25,859 nucleotides of DNA, taken from positions 1 through 25,859 of the IMG/VR virus record IMGVR_UViG_3300020205_002701; one strand, given 5' to 3'. Both the position numbers and the translations under genes were made by a program. The notes under the pieces were generated by a model. It worked only from the letters and a program-made list of their open reading frames with translations, did no database searches and was not told the DNA's origin. Below, piece by piece: positions 12,927-21,407 of the stretch (positions are counted from its first letter, which is position 1; every line of letters begins with the position of its first letter). The DNA comes from a virus.

Positions 12927-14175
12927 ACATTTAAATTTATATCCGTTCCAAAAAGCCTCCGCAATTTTTCACGCCGAAAGACGCTATTCAATGAATTGTA
13001 GCGAAATGGGCCTTGGGAAGTCGCGGATGGCTCTTGCGGCTGCAATCCTTGCAGGGGCGAAAGAAGTCGCTGTATTCGCCCCAGCTTTCCTCCGTAGAAC
13101 TTGGGAAGTTGAGGGCGCTGTATGTGGCGTCAAAATTCAATTTATGTCTTACTCAATTATAACGTCGATTACGGCGTTAGAATGGGAGATTCTTTCACAT
13201 AAAGATTTTTGGATTTTTGACGAAGCTTCGTATCTCAAGAATCCCATGGCTAAAAGGACGAAAACCCTCAATTACGCTCTTAGGACGTACAGGCCGGGCC
13301 ACTTAGTTATGCTTACGGGTACCCCGATACGAAACAAGGTGTTTGACTTTTGGACGCTCCTTGCTTACATCGACGCTAACCCGATTCCAAATTTAGATGA
13401 GAAGCCTTTAATCGGCAACCTCCGCACTTACACAGGCTTTGCTAGAAATTTCTGTAACATAAAAGAAATTAAACTCCCTGGAAGGCCCGTGATAGTAAAG
13501 TACTTGGGTCTTAGAGAAGACAAGGTAGGAGAGATTAAAGAACTTTTAAAAGGGAAGTACATCCGGCATACGATAGAGTCGGTTAAACTCCAGCTTCCAG
13601 AAATGATAAATAAAGATGTCGTTTTTGACCTTAAAGAGATGCCCGAGACGGAAGAAGTTTTTAAGGCATATATTGAGGGAAGGAAAGTGTCTCCTACGGG
13701 TAAGGAACACTCTGCAAGGATAAAAGTACCGCACACGATAGCGTATGTTGATTTTTTATTTGAGTCGGAAGGCGTCAAACAAATCGTTATTTTCACCGAT
13801 CACATTTTACCGGCGCAAGAGATTGCCAGAGGTTTAAAAAAGTACGGGTCTTTTGAAATTACTGGAGCCACTGACGCCGAAGATAGGTCATTTGCGGTGG
13901 ATCAGTTTCAACGAGGCGGCATTAGGATTTTAGTGTGTACGATTGGGAGTATGTCTGTAGGCGTAACTCTTACAGCGGCGCAAGATGTCGTATTCAATGA
14001 TTTGTCGTGGGTGCCCGCCGACAATATGCAAGCACGAAAGAGGATTCACCGGATCGGGCAGTCAAAGAAATGTCGCTGCCACCATATGATTTCAGGGCCT
14101 ACAGATGCTTATATAAAAGCGGTTTTAGAAGAAAAAGAAAAAACAATTAACTCAGTTTTAGAGGACACGAAATGA
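12892..14175 (+). CDS. SNF2-type DEAD/H helicase (DNA-dependent ATPase)
   Basis: 427 residues. Motif I is EMGLGKS (38-44), motif II DEAS (110-113), motif III LTGTP (141-145) and motif VI QARKRIHRIGQ (380-390), with a motif V region GVTLTAAQDVVF before it. These are the hallmarks of SNF2/Rad54 family DNA translocases. At 427 residues it is the compact phage form without extra domains. It probably remodels DNA during recombination or replication with the neighbouring nuclease. ATG 12892 overlaps the nuclease gene by 35 nt; the SD is weak (GAAG), so translation is likely coupled. Confidence 0.9.
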   Translation: MSESELRLASIEHLNLYPFQKASAIFHAERRYSMNCSEMGLGKSRMALAAAILAGAKEVAVFAPAFLRRTWEVEGAVCGVKIQFMSYSIITSITALEWEILSHKDFWIFDEASYLKNPMAKRTKTLNYALRTYRPGHLVMLTGTPIRNKVFDFWTLLAYIDANPIPNLDEKPLIGNLRTYTGFARNFCNIKEIKLPGRPVIVKYLGLREDKVGEIKELLKGKYIRHTIESVKLQLPEMINKDVVFDLKEMPETEEVFKAYIEGRKVSPTGKEHSARIKVPHTIAYVDFLFESEGVKQIVIFTDHILPAQEIARGLKKYGSFEITGATDAEDRSFAVDQFQRGGIRILVCTIGSMSVGVTLTAAQDVVFNDLSWVPADNMQARKRIHRIGQSKKCRCHHMISGPTDAYIKAVLEEKEKTINSVLEDTK

Positions 14176-14672
14176 CAAAAGCTAGTAAGAAGAAAGTGGT
14201 TAAGAAGGCGAAAGCAAAAACCGCGGCACTCTTAAATAAAATTATCGACACTGAGGAGAAAGCAAAAATGGCGGCTAAAGTGGTTAAAATAAAACCAGCC
14301 CCCAGCGACTTAGGGGATATTGTGTTCACAAACGCCGTATTCACGCCTCATCTTTCAGAAGTTATGGCGGTTGTGGCGAATAGTAGAAATTTAAAAGGCC
14401 CAGTGGCGTATAAAGTATTTTTACTGTGCAGTAAATTAGACGCTCTAGCTCCGGTGGTTAGGGAGTCAATCACGAAGATCATGATGTCTCACGCTAAGAA
14501 CCCAGACCCGACGGTTAAATTTGAGGTTTTAGACAAGGTTGCCTACGAGGCAGAAGTTAATGAGTTTTTAAGTATTAAAAATTATACGGATATCGCTAAA
14601 TTTAGTGTGGAAGATTTCGCCAATATCGGATTGTCCCCCAACGACTACGCCACTCTCGCCTTCATATTCTAG
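14172..14672 (+). CDS. Small phage protein with basic N-terminal extension
   Basis: 166 residues, start in the ATGA overlap with AGAGGA upstream. Residues 1-37 are Lys/Ala/Val-rich and contain LLNKIIDTEEK (20-30), encoded by the exact copy of polymerase DNA. An internal ATG at 14268 (Met33) has its own GAGGAG 9 nt upstream, so a shorter 134-residue form may also be made. The remainder (HLSEVMAVVANS... to LSPNDYATLAFIF) has the helical layout of a widespread class of small phage proteins of unknown function found near replication genes. The basic extension could bind nucleic acid (inference). Confidence 0.6.
   Translation: MTKASKKKVVKKAKAKTAALLNKIIDTEEKAKMAAKVVKIKPAPSDLGDIVFTNAVFTPHLSEVMAVVANSRNLKGPVAYKVFLLCSKLDALAPVVRESITKIMMSHAKNPDPTVKFEVLDKVAYEAEVNEFLSIKNYTDIAKFSVEDFANIGLSPNDYATLAFIF
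14211..14275 (+). repeat. 34-bp repeat copy 2 flanked by 17-bp direct repeats
   Basis: 14228-14261 equals 10095-10128. It is bracketed by imperfect 17-bp repeats, 14211-14227 and 14259-14275 (AAAGCAAAAAnnGCGGC, 15 of 17 identical). This looks like an insertion or template switch within a Lys/Ala codon tract. Confidence 0.8.
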
Positions 14673-14684
14673 GCATGCCAAGCA

Positions 14685-14714
14685 ATCGGGAGGGGCTTAT
14701 TCACCCCTTCCGAT
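14685..14714. terminator. Shared hairpin between convergent operons
   Basis: ATCGGGAGGGG (14685-14695) pairs with CCCCTTCCGAT (14704-14714), 11 bp with one G-U and an 8-nt loop. It has no T-run on either side but lies between the convergent stops at 14672 and 14714. It may block readthrough or protect the 3' ends. Confidence 0.5.
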
Positions 14715-15007
14715 CAATCCTCTTCCTCATCACCAGCTAGTATATTTGCTTTACTCTGAGCCTTCATCTTTATCTTGTCAAGCCCGACCATTGCGTCCTT
14801 TTGAGGGTTAATAAAGAGTTGGTCAACCATCTTAGCTTTTGAGATTGCGTAGTTTTTTAAAAGTCGAACAACTTTCTCGTCGCTTTGAATCTCTTTAGCC
14901 TTCATCACCGTTTCAAGCATCTCCCCTAAATCTTCTTGAGTATACTCTCCAGGGCCGCTTTCGGTGCCTGTGTCTTCACTTGATTTCATGTCTGATTCTA
15001 TTTTCAT
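14714..15007 (-). CDS. Small acidic protein, last gene of the virion operon
   Basis: 97 residues, ATG 15007 in an ATGA overlap with the 839-residue gene and AAGG about 8 nt upstream. It has an acidic N-terminus (SSEDTGTESGPGEYTQEDLGE) and C-terminus (AGDEEED), with a helical middle. No family is recognised. A chaperone or minor virion component for the ejection proteins is possible. Confidence 0.65.
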   Translation of the reverse strand: MKIESDMKSSEDTGTESGPGEYTQEDLGEMLETVMKAKEIQSDEKVVRLLKNYAISKAKMVDQLFINPQKDAMVGLDKIKMKAQSKANILAGDEEED

Positions 15008-17523
15008 TTGCCATACCTTTCTTTAAGGAGGTCTCTGTTTTGTCTCTGATCGGTGTTATCTAAGTTCATCCAAGGAGAACCTACCATTGTGGCGGTAGAT
15101 ACTGGGTTCCAGTCTCCTCCGGCCCTGCCATAAACTTGGTCAAGGAAGTTTCCAAGTCTAGCGGCTCTGCGAACTGCGGCACTCGATCCAGCCATGCCGC
15201 CCGCGACCTCTCCGGCCCCTTGGATTGCCTCCTTAGCCGCCCCCCCAATCCCGAGTAATCCTGCCGCGCTACCTGCGGCGTTTCTAAGCATGTTTGAGCC
15301 TTGGTTATTTATGCCTGTGGAAGTAGCGCCAGAGGCGCTCACGGGGAACCATTCGCCTTTAGTTCCAAAGTCTTTAGCAACTGAAAGAACTTCAAGTTGA
15401 TCTAACATGTTAGTACCGTAAAGGTCGTCGTATTCTTTAATGGCTGTTCTTATATGATGGCCCTTGTCTGTGAAAGCTTTTCCGGCAGTAGATAGCCCTC
15501 GATCTATACTTGTCAGTAGCTTAGAGGTGTCTTCATCGCCCCTAACGTATATTTTGTACTGCTTGCTTAAATCTTTACCGGCGACGCCGTTTATTTCGTT
15601 GTACATTTTTTTGTCAAGAGACCTCTCAGCCCTATTGGCGATATCCATTAGAGCGCCATTGACTAAATCGGCGTTATTATCGCCTCGTTTGAATAGGCCG
15701 CCCATCTCTTTTAGCGTTAGAAATTTACTCCATGCAATGTCTGGGTCTACTTTGGCGCTTTTGCCCGGGTACTGCCCGGTAGCCTCTATCAGTTCGGAGC
15801 GAGTCATTTTTTGAGCGTTACTTACAGCCCATTCTCTCACTGATTTAGCATCCGAGCCTGCCGGGGCTTCAGAGCGTGGCTTGGTTCCAAACATTTTATA
15901 GTATGTATTTTCTACAATTTTAGCTTTGGCTTCTTTGCTTAACGGAGGGGGAGTCATCGGAGTACCCATGATGTCCCTCACTACAGGAAGACCCGCAGCG
16001 GCTTGAAGTTCTTCAGGAGACATACTGTCTACCGCCTCGATGGCCGTTTTAAGTCTTCCAGTTGCCGCCTCAGCCGTAGAGTATAGTTCATCCCCCGCCT
16101 TGGCTGCTGACGGCCTAGCCATGCCTTTGGCGTACATGTTATTTGCCGCCTGTTTCCTCAACTCATCAAGCGGTACGGATTCTTCTGGGGCCCCGAATAC
16201 GCTTTCTCTGGCTTTTCTTATGGCTGCTATGAGTTTGTCACTCTGAGTAGCCTCCATAGGGTCTCTTTTTTTCTTCTCTTCTAAAGCACTAATAGCGTCG
16301 TCGAAAATATTCCTTTCGTCTGAGAGGTCTATTTTGTTTGTGACTTTAGATAGGGCGTCTTCAATCTCTGCGCCTGCTGAAGATAGTTTTTCTTCTCTAG
16401 CTTTCCTTGCGCCCTCGGTTATTACTTTCACCATTTCACCGGCTCGACCTTGAGTGGACACAAATGGCGCTGCCTCTGCTAAAGTTTTTGGAGGCTTAAC
16501 CCCAGCGCCAAACTTGACTCCAGATTTTTCTAAAATATCCAGGGCTGCTGGCTTTATCTTAGAAAATGCTCTTGCTTTTATGTCGGGCGTCATCCTACTG
16601 ACGCCTTCCCACGCCCAAGCGCCAGCGGCGGGTATAAAGCCTTGAGTGTTTTCTTTAACTTGTCTCACCGCTTCAGGCACTAATTCGGCTGGCAGTTTTG
16701 GGTCTGTCAAACCTTGTTTGGCCTTGTTTAAAATTTGTACCCCTAAGTCGGGGGACACTTTGCCAGTCATGGCATCCCAAGCGGCAGTCAAAGGCCCCCG
16801 CTTTGCTACGGCGGCCTCTATTTGGTTTTTAGAGAGTCCACTACCTAGAAGTAGGGGAGTTGTGGCGTCTATTCCCGCCTGCATCGCTATCTGGCCGGGC
16901 TCGAAGCGTTCTCTAAAGCCTGTAGCTTTGCCTAAGACTTGCCTAGCTCCCTCGCCAAGACCCCCAGCCAATCCGCCCATAAACGTTGCACCTGGAAGAC
17001 CAAAAGCAAGCCCGCCTGCCCCTTGGGCCGCGCTTGTTGCCACGCCTTGGGCTATGTCGGGAGCCACGTCAGCTACGTCTTGGGCAAACTCTACCGGGTC
17101 GCCAGTGTACATTTTGTTAGGAACTAATCCGCCTAAAGAAGTTATATTACTTGTGTCTCGCACTCCCGGATCAAGGCGACTCCATTTAGGGGAGTCTTTA
17201 GACTTGAATACGATGTCTCCTTCAGTAGATTGGCTGAACGCCAAACCCTGGGGAGAATATTTTTCTTTTAATTTTTTAAACACGCCCGATGGGTCGCCGA
17301 CGTTAAGGGCAAGAACCCTATCGAGAGTACTTATTTTTTTAGACTCTGCGTCGTCTATTTCGTCTGGGTAAACTATTTCCGGCCCTTCGGGTTTTATGAA
17401 CCCAAGCTTTTGCATAGCCTGCTCTCTAGTAGAGCCGCCAGACGGTGCTTCGGGCGCGGCAGTCGGCTGATCTTCTGGAAGAAACCCCAACTGCTGCATA
17501 GCTTTTTTTCTGGCTTCACTCAC
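15004..17523 (-). CDS. Large internal virion / DNA ejection protein
   Basis: 839 residues. GTG 17523 is chosen because GGAGG lies 5 nt upstream, inside the last codons of the preceding gene. The N-terminus carries two similar motifs (ARKKAMQQLGFL, TREQAMQKLGFI) separated by a Pro/Ala linker. Residues about 154-192 are a Gly/Ala-rich hydrophobic stretch (from APDIAQGV to GGLGEG) that could insert in membranes. The rest is long, charged and helical. Size, low complexity and place downstream of the adaptor and nozzle genes match ejection proteins of podoviruses, which leave the virion to form a channel across the envelope. No lytic transglycosylase motif is seen. Confidence 0.6.
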   Translation of the reverse strand: MSEARKKAMQQLGFLPEDQPTAAPEAPSGGSTREQAMQKLGFIKPEGPEIVYPDEIDDAESKKISTLDRVLALNVGDPSGVFKKLKEKYSPQGLAFSQSTEGDIVFKSKDSPKWSRLDPGVRDTSNITSLGGLVPNKMYTGDPVEFAQDVADVAPDIAQGVATSAAQGAGGLAFGLPGATFMGGLAGGLGEGARQVLGKATGFRERFEPGQIAMQAGIDATTPLLLGSGLSKNQIEAAVAKRGPLTAAWDAMTGKVSPDLGVQILNKAKQGLTDPKLPAELVPEAVRQVKENTQGFIPAAGAWAWEGVSRMTPDIKARAFSKIKPAALDILEKSGVKFGAGVKPPKTLAEAAPFVSTQGRAGEMVKVITEGARKAREEKLSSAGAEIEDALSKVTNKIDLSDERNIFDDAISALEEKKKRDPMEATQSDKLIAAIRKARESVFGAPEESVPLDELRKQAANNMYAKGMARPSAAKAGDELYSTAEAATGRLKTAIEAVDSMSPEELQAAAGLPVVRDIMGTPMTPPPLSKEAKAKIVENTYYKMFGTKPRSEAPAGSDAKSVREWAVSNAQKMTRSELIEATGQYPGKSAKVDPDIAWSKFLTLKEMGGLFKRGDNNADLVNGALMDIANRAERSLDKKMYNEINGVAGKDLSKQYKIYVRGDEDTSKLLTSIDRGLSTAGKAFTDKGHHIRTAIKEYDDLYGTNMLDQLEVLSVAKDFGTKGEWFPVSASGATSTGINNQGSNMLRNAAGSAAGLLGIGGAAKEAIQGAGEVAGGMAGSSAAVRRAARLGNFLDQVYGRAGGDWNPVSTATMVGSPWMNLDNTDQRQNRDLLKERYGK

Positions 17524-17524
17524 C

Positions 17525-18949
17525 TCAGCCTCCGCCTTTTTCTATCTTGTCTACTTCTAGTTTTTGTTCCGGGGTTAATTTGTCGTATGCTTCGTCTATG
17601 CTTGATTTTGACCTACTTTGACCTTTGCCTTTTCCAGTCCTAGATGCCTCCATATCTTGTATCGCTGGTAAGACTCGCTTCTCTGTACTGTCTATCATCT
17701 TGAGTACGGAAGGGTAGTCGCTGTAGACATCCCTCACGTCTTTCAGTCTCTCAAGACTTTTGGCCTTCATCTTATCTTGAAACCTCTGCACCGCTTCCAT
17801 TAGCCCTGCTGGGCTGTAAACAGACTGCAAGTACTCTCCTGCGGCTTCTCCAGTAAATCCTAGAGATTTTTTTAAGTACTCCGAGTCTGCGGCGGCGAGT
17901 GCGCCCAAGTCTGCGTCATACTGGTTTACAAGGTAAATCAGTTCTGCTGCGGCTTGCGCAAATTGCTTGGCATCTTCTGTACCAGGAAGAGGAGCGGTTC
18001 CGCCCCTCGCATAAAGCACTTTATTTATGTTGGCAGAAGCTTGGAAGATTTTGTCGTGAGCGTCGAGAGTTTTGCCAAACTCTTTTGTGGTCATGTACTC
18101 TTTCTTAGCTGCCTTTTCATCTCGCTTAAGTTGGTCTTTGAATTTTTCGTCACCTAGGCCAGTGCCCGCATTTTTCTGTTTCAATAATTCTAGATTAAGT
18201 AATTTATCGGCGGTGGTCTCGCTCTTACTTGTAGTGTCTTGGAGCCCCATACGCGCTTTAAGGTACTGCATCTCTGTATCAGATAAGCCGGTTTTTGCCT
18301 TTGCGATGTTTTCTTCAAGTTTGTCTTGCATTCCTACAAGTTCATTAAGCCCTGAAGGCTTTTGATACCCCTTTAAGTAGTCGCGCCCAAGCTGACTTCC
18401 AAAAAAAGAAAGCAAAGAACTCATGTCAGTTCTAGGCTGATACGAAGTTATGAAATCTCTACTCGCCGCTTCATTGGCGGCTATCTGGTCTAGTCTCTGA
18501 TTTTTCAAAAGTTCGAAAGCCGCCACGTCTGCCGGAGGCAAGTTTGCCATTCTAGAAGTTCTAGTACTAATAGTGTTGCTTTTCGACTCTTCCGCAGGCG
18601 CTAGACCTGGTGCCCCAGCCGCCCCAGCCGGGATAAGATCGCCATTTGTCGGGGCTGCGTTGACGGGCTTAAGAGGCTCTTCCGTATGCTTGGCCTTTTC
18701 AATCTTTTTGCCGTCAGGCGTAGTCGTCGTAGTCACTTCCTTAGTAATTTTTGGCATTGAAGTAGCAGTCGGAGCCAAGATGTTCGCCACCGGATTCATG
18801 GGCGGCACCTCCAAAGGAATCTCAGAGGCCCCTTTGCTTAATGAGTCAATACTCTGCTGAGTCACCGGCTCCGAGCCGGGTCGGTTCTTGATACTTAGGA
18901 AGTTTCGCAAGTTCGCAAGGTCGCTACCGCTTAGAGGTTGCCCAGCCAT
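17525..18949 (-). CDS. Internal virion protein, helical
   Basis: 474 residues, ATG 18949 in a TAATG junction. Residues about 40-130 are a Pro/Thr/Ala-rich, probably disordered region (with VTTTTTPDG). The remainder is helical and charged, with a coiled-coil-like stretch near DEKFKDQLKRDEKAAKKEY. The C-terminus ends in GGG, whose codons supply the SD of the next gene. No enzymatic motif is visible. It is probably a second ejection or core protein that assembles with the 839-residue protein (inference from order and composition). Confidence 0.55.
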   Translation of the reverse strand: MAGQPLSGSDLANLRNFLSIKNRPGSEPVTQQSIDSLSKGASEIPLEVPPMNPVANILAPTATSMPKITKEVTTTTTPDGKKIEKAKHTEEPLKPVNAAPTNGDLIPAGAAGAPGLAPAEESKSNTISTRTSRMANLPPADVAAFELLKNQRLDQIAANEAASRDFITSYQPRTDMSSLLSFFGSQLGRDYLKGYQKPSGLNELVGMQDKLEENIAKAKTGLSDTEMQYLKARMGLQDTTSKSETTADKLLNLELLKQKNAGTGLGDEKFKDQLKRDEKAAKKEYMTTKEFGKTLDAHDKIFQASANINKVLYARGGTAPLPGTEDAKQFAQAAAELIYLVNQYDADLGALAAADSEYLKKSLGFTGEAAGEYLQSVYSPAGLMEAVQRFQDKMKAKSLERLKDVRDVYSDYPSVLKMIDSTEKRVLPAIQDMEASRTGKGKGQSRSKSSIDEAYDKLTPEQKLEVDKIEKGGG

Positions 18950-19272
18950 TACTTACCCCCGCCGTCGGAAGAAATTAGAGCCAACTTTTTACGCTCTTCG
19001 GGGTTCATATCAAGCCACGCCGTCCTTTTAGCAAGGTAATCTCTCTGCATATCTCGATCTTTTTGGGCTTGTTCGTATTCCATGCCCTTAACATACCCGC
19101 CAGCCGCCTCCATTATGGGAGCATTAGGCAAAGGGACGACGCTGCCATGCATGCCCGTCCAAGGTGAAAAACGCATTTTAGCCGTTTCCGCCCCTTGTTG
19201 GTTTGCAGCCCTTTGGGATTGGTCTACGGCATTCAGGCCGCCGATTATCGCCATTATTGTAGACGCTTCCAT
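18949..19272 (-). CDS. Small virion-operon protein
   Basis: 107 residues. ATG 19272 is the start: GGAGG lies 5 nt upstream. A TTG at 19284 would place that SD inside the coding region. It begins MEASTIMAIIGGLNAVDQSQ, with a short hydrophobic stretch, and has a basic helical C-terminal half. No family is recognised. It is coupled to both neighbours. Confidence 0.65.
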   Translation of the reverse strand: MEASTIMAIIGGLNAVDQSQRAANQQGAETAKMRFSPWTGMHGSVVPLPNAPIMEAAGGYVKGMEYEQAQKDRDMQRDYLAKRTAWLDMNPEERKKLALISSDGGGK

Positions 19273-19286
19273 ACTATCCTCCAAAT

Positions 19287-20075
19287 TTACTTAAACCAGT
19301 TTCCTACAGTGCGAAAGGGGCTCGTAAGTAGCGTAGGCTTGTTAGACGCCTCAGCTTGCATTCTTGAAGCGTAGTCTGCCCCCTTTTGTTTCATGAGTTC
19401 GGTGTACGTAGTCAAGGCTCCGGTGTTTTTAAGCTGCTCGCGGTTCAACATATTGCCAGCGTTTTGCAAAGCGGCTTGTTGTTGATAGCCGGAGTTGGTT
19501 TTGGCGATGTCCATAGACATGTCTTGCGCCTTCATACCTACTCCAGCCCTGTCCGCTACGCCCTGCCCTAGAGTCATCTGATTGCCCATGATGTTAGCTT
19601 CGTTAGCCTGTGCTGCCATTCTCTCGCCTGCGCCGCCTCTTAAACCGCCCCTCATGGCAAGCCCTGAACGTGCTTGTGCGAGTCCAGAGTTAGCAAGGCG
19701 TCCTTGCTTATCCATTTGCATAGACTCTTCTTCGCGTTGCTTGCGCTCCGCCAATTGTTGCCACGCGCCGGAGGTATCCGCCATTTGCGCCGGAGTAGCC
19801 ATTGCGCCCGATTCGGTGATGTATTCGGGGGGTTTTTCGTAAGCTGGGGCACCGCCTCCGCCGCCTCCGCCGCCTCCGCCGCCTCCGCTGCCCTTTTTAT
19901 TGGCCATCGCTCCGCCTGCGTATAGAGTGCCAGCCGCCGCCGCACCCGCTGGCCCGCCTAGGACGAATCCCGCCGTTCCTGCCGCCGCAGTGCCTAGAGC
20001 ATCTCTAAGACCTAATTTACTACCGCCCGTCCAAGCATTGCTTATGCCTTTGCCAGCTTTTTGAAGTAGGCCCAT
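19287..20075 (-). CDS. Gly/Ala-rich internal (ejection) protein with poly-Gly linker
   Basis: 262 residues, ATG 20075 in TAATG with GGAGG 7 nt upstream. Residues about 27-57 are a glycine-zipper-like hydrophobic segment (GTAAAGTAGFVLGGPAGAAA), followed by 12 consecutive Gly (64-75). The C-terminal part is helical and Gln/Met/Ala-rich. The hydrophobic head, flexible linker and helical tail suggest a membrane-active virion protein released with the DNA. Similar Gly/Ala-rich proteins lie next to adaptor genes in many podovirus-like genomes. Confidence 0.6.
   Translation of the reverse strand: MGLLQKAGKGISNAWTGGSKLGLRDALGTAAAGTAGFVLGGPAGAAAAGTLYAGGAMANKKGSGGGGGGGGGGGGAPAYEKPPEYITESGAMATPAQMADTSGAWQQLAERKQREEESMQMDKQGRLANSGLAQARSGLAMRGGLRGGAGERMAAQANEANIMGNQMTLGQGVADRAGVGMKAQDMSMDIAKTNSGYQQQAALQNAGNMLNREQLKNTGALTTYTELMKQKGADYASRMQAEASNKPTLLTSPFRTVGNWFK
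19852..19887. repeat. Four exact 9-bp units encoding poly-Gly
   Basis: CCGCCTCCG is repeated four times without change on the + strand. This encodes the Gly run of the 262-residue protein and is prone to length change in steps of three residues. Confidence 0.95.
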
Positions 20076-20407
20076 TAAATACCTCCCGTCGGCTGCATCC
20101 CGCCGCTTAAACTTCCGCGCCCTCTTCCCATCCTATCCCATGCCGACCCGCGACTTTGAAGTGCCGCTTGTTGGTCTGAAGTTTGTACTTGGTCGGCCAA
20201 TCCGGGAACTTGAGGCCCGCCGGAACTTGGAGGAAGCATGCCGCCCCACGCTCCGCCGGACTCCATCGGAGGAGGCTGCCGCTGCATATTGATTTGAGGC
20301 GGCGGCGGTTCCGGCGTTGGTTGCCCCGGCGTTGGTTGCGCCGGAAGTGCCTTAGCCATTTCTCTGGCACGTGCTAGAACCATACCCGGCCTTCTGAACC
20401 CTATCAT
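20075..20407 (-). CDS. Pro/Gly-rich small virion-operon protein
   Basis: 110 residues, ATG 20407 in an ATGA overlap. It has a basic N-terminus (MIGFRRPGMVLARAREMAK), then QPTPGQPTPEPPPP encoded in part by a duplicated 14-bp block, and a Gly/Ser-rich C-terminus. It is likely disordered. Location suggests a minor virion or assembly protein. Function unknown. Confidence 0.6.
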   Translation of the reverse strand: MIGFRRPGMVLARAREMAKALPAQPTPGQPTPEPPPPQINMQRQPPPMESGGAWGGMLPPSSGGPQVPGLADQVQTSDQQAALQSRGSAWDRMGRGRGSLSGGMQPTGGI

Positions 20408-21093
20408 AAACTCTCCGTATAAAATGTATAGTCAGGCTCAAGTTCGGTTTCGTTGTTCGGGAACATCTCAGATAAATCGGCAATAGTGTCCGCTAAGACG
20501 ACCGCAAGGTCGGCCTTAGCTGATTCGAGAAGGGGGTGAAGTTCCTTCTGCATAATTTTAACGCTGCAATATTTTGTCACATACGTCGCCGCTTCTGGAA
20601 TATCTAAAATAGAGGTTCCGTCAATAAACTCATTCGCGTTTCGAATGTACCATATCTTAAGAATGCCCGACTCTACAGGTTTAGGAGTCAATATTAGTTT
20701 AGGAGACCCCGCGACGCTGTTGATTATAAAATACTTGTATGAGTTAGTTGCGATCGGCCCGGCAGCGATGTCGTCCTCATAGCGGGCGAATTTTCGCCAA
20801 TTTTTAAGTTGCGTGACGGGGTAAGCTTGGCCTCCGGTGACATAGATGACTTCTCGAATTTTCATCGCGTAAATGTCGCTGGGGAGAGTTACTTCCTCGA
20901 CTCCAGGAGTTACGGGAACCGTAGTCCTCGTTACAAAATAATCTTCGCAAAGCGTGTGTATTTTCTTCTCGATGTCATCGACTGCTTCGTTGCCGTAACC
21001 AATGAGTTCCTTCGGAGTTATAAATAACTCGTCCTCGGTATCGAGGTCTCTTTCAATTTTTTGAGAGAGTTCCTCCCAAGTCCAGTATTTCAT
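20404..21093 (-). CDS. Head-tail adaptor protein (P22 gp4 / T7 gp11-like role)
   Basis: 229 residues, ATG 21093 in ATGA with GGAGG about 8 nt upstream. The N-terminus (LDTEDELFITPKELIGYGNEAVDDIEKKIHTLCEDYF) and the later LPSDIYAMKIREVIY and KLILTPKP segments follow the pattern of phage adaptor proteins: an N-terminal helical bundle, a beta core giving an IWYIRNANE strand, and a long C-terminal helix. The protein would bind below the portal and connect it to the tail nozzle. Its place next to the nozzle-like gene supports this. Confidence 0.7.
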   Translation of the reverse strand: MKYWTWEELSQKIERDLDTEDELFITPKELIGYGNEAVDDIEKKIHTLCEDYFVTRTTVPVTPGVEEVTLPSDIYAMKIREVIYVTGGQAYPVTQLKNWRKFARYEDDIAAGPIATNSYKYFIINSVAGSPKLILTPKPVESGILKIWYIRNANEFIDGTSILDIPEAATYVTKYCSVKIMQKELHPLLESAKADLAVVLADTIADLSEMFPNNETELEPDYTFYTESL

Positions 21094-21407
21094 TGTTCAT
21101 ACCTCCCGACGATGAATCTAAGCGTAGTCCTTGCCGAAGAATTTACATATAAAAAATTTTCCGTAAATTTCGAGTAATTAAAAGATACAGTAGCATTACT
21201 GCTGTTGTGAAGTAGTACTATATCTTTTGGCGTAAACGACAAATTGTGGGGTATTTTTATATCCACCCCCGGCCCTATATCAACTTCTCTGAATTCACCT
21301 GACATTTTACCGAAAGGGTCTTTATTGTGGAAGTCATTTAGCCGTAAAAAGTTAATGGACGCTTGAGGGTCTACAATTTCTTTGAAGATTAGTTTGGGAG
21401 GTTTCAT
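21090..21407 (-). CDS. Small beta-rich structural protein
   Basis: 105 residues, ATG 21407 in ATGA. It contains VDIGPGVDIKIPHNLSFTP, VLLHNSSN and a closing ARTTLRFIVGRYE strand. This matches a recurring type of small phage protein with an xxHxLxxxPxxIV segment near adaptor and fibre genes. Likely a minor tail component or decoration; the exact role is unknown. Confidence 0.55.
   Translation of the reverse strand: MKPPKLIFKEIVDPQASINFLRLNDFHNKDPFGKMSGEFREVDIGPGVDIKIPHNLSFTPKDIVLLHNSSNATVSFNYSKFTENFLYVNSSARTTLRFIVGRYEQ

Noticed and set aside
16646-17371. 241-codon + strand frame opposite the 839-residue gene
   Set aside because: Antisense shadow of a GC-rich Ala/Gly gene; no SD, no promoter, and the - strand frame is in a continuous operon.
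19652-19945. Alternative - strand frame over the poly-Gly region with EAA repeats
   Set aside because: A by-product of the 9-bp repeat read in another frame; the 19287-20075 gene has the SD and coupled start.
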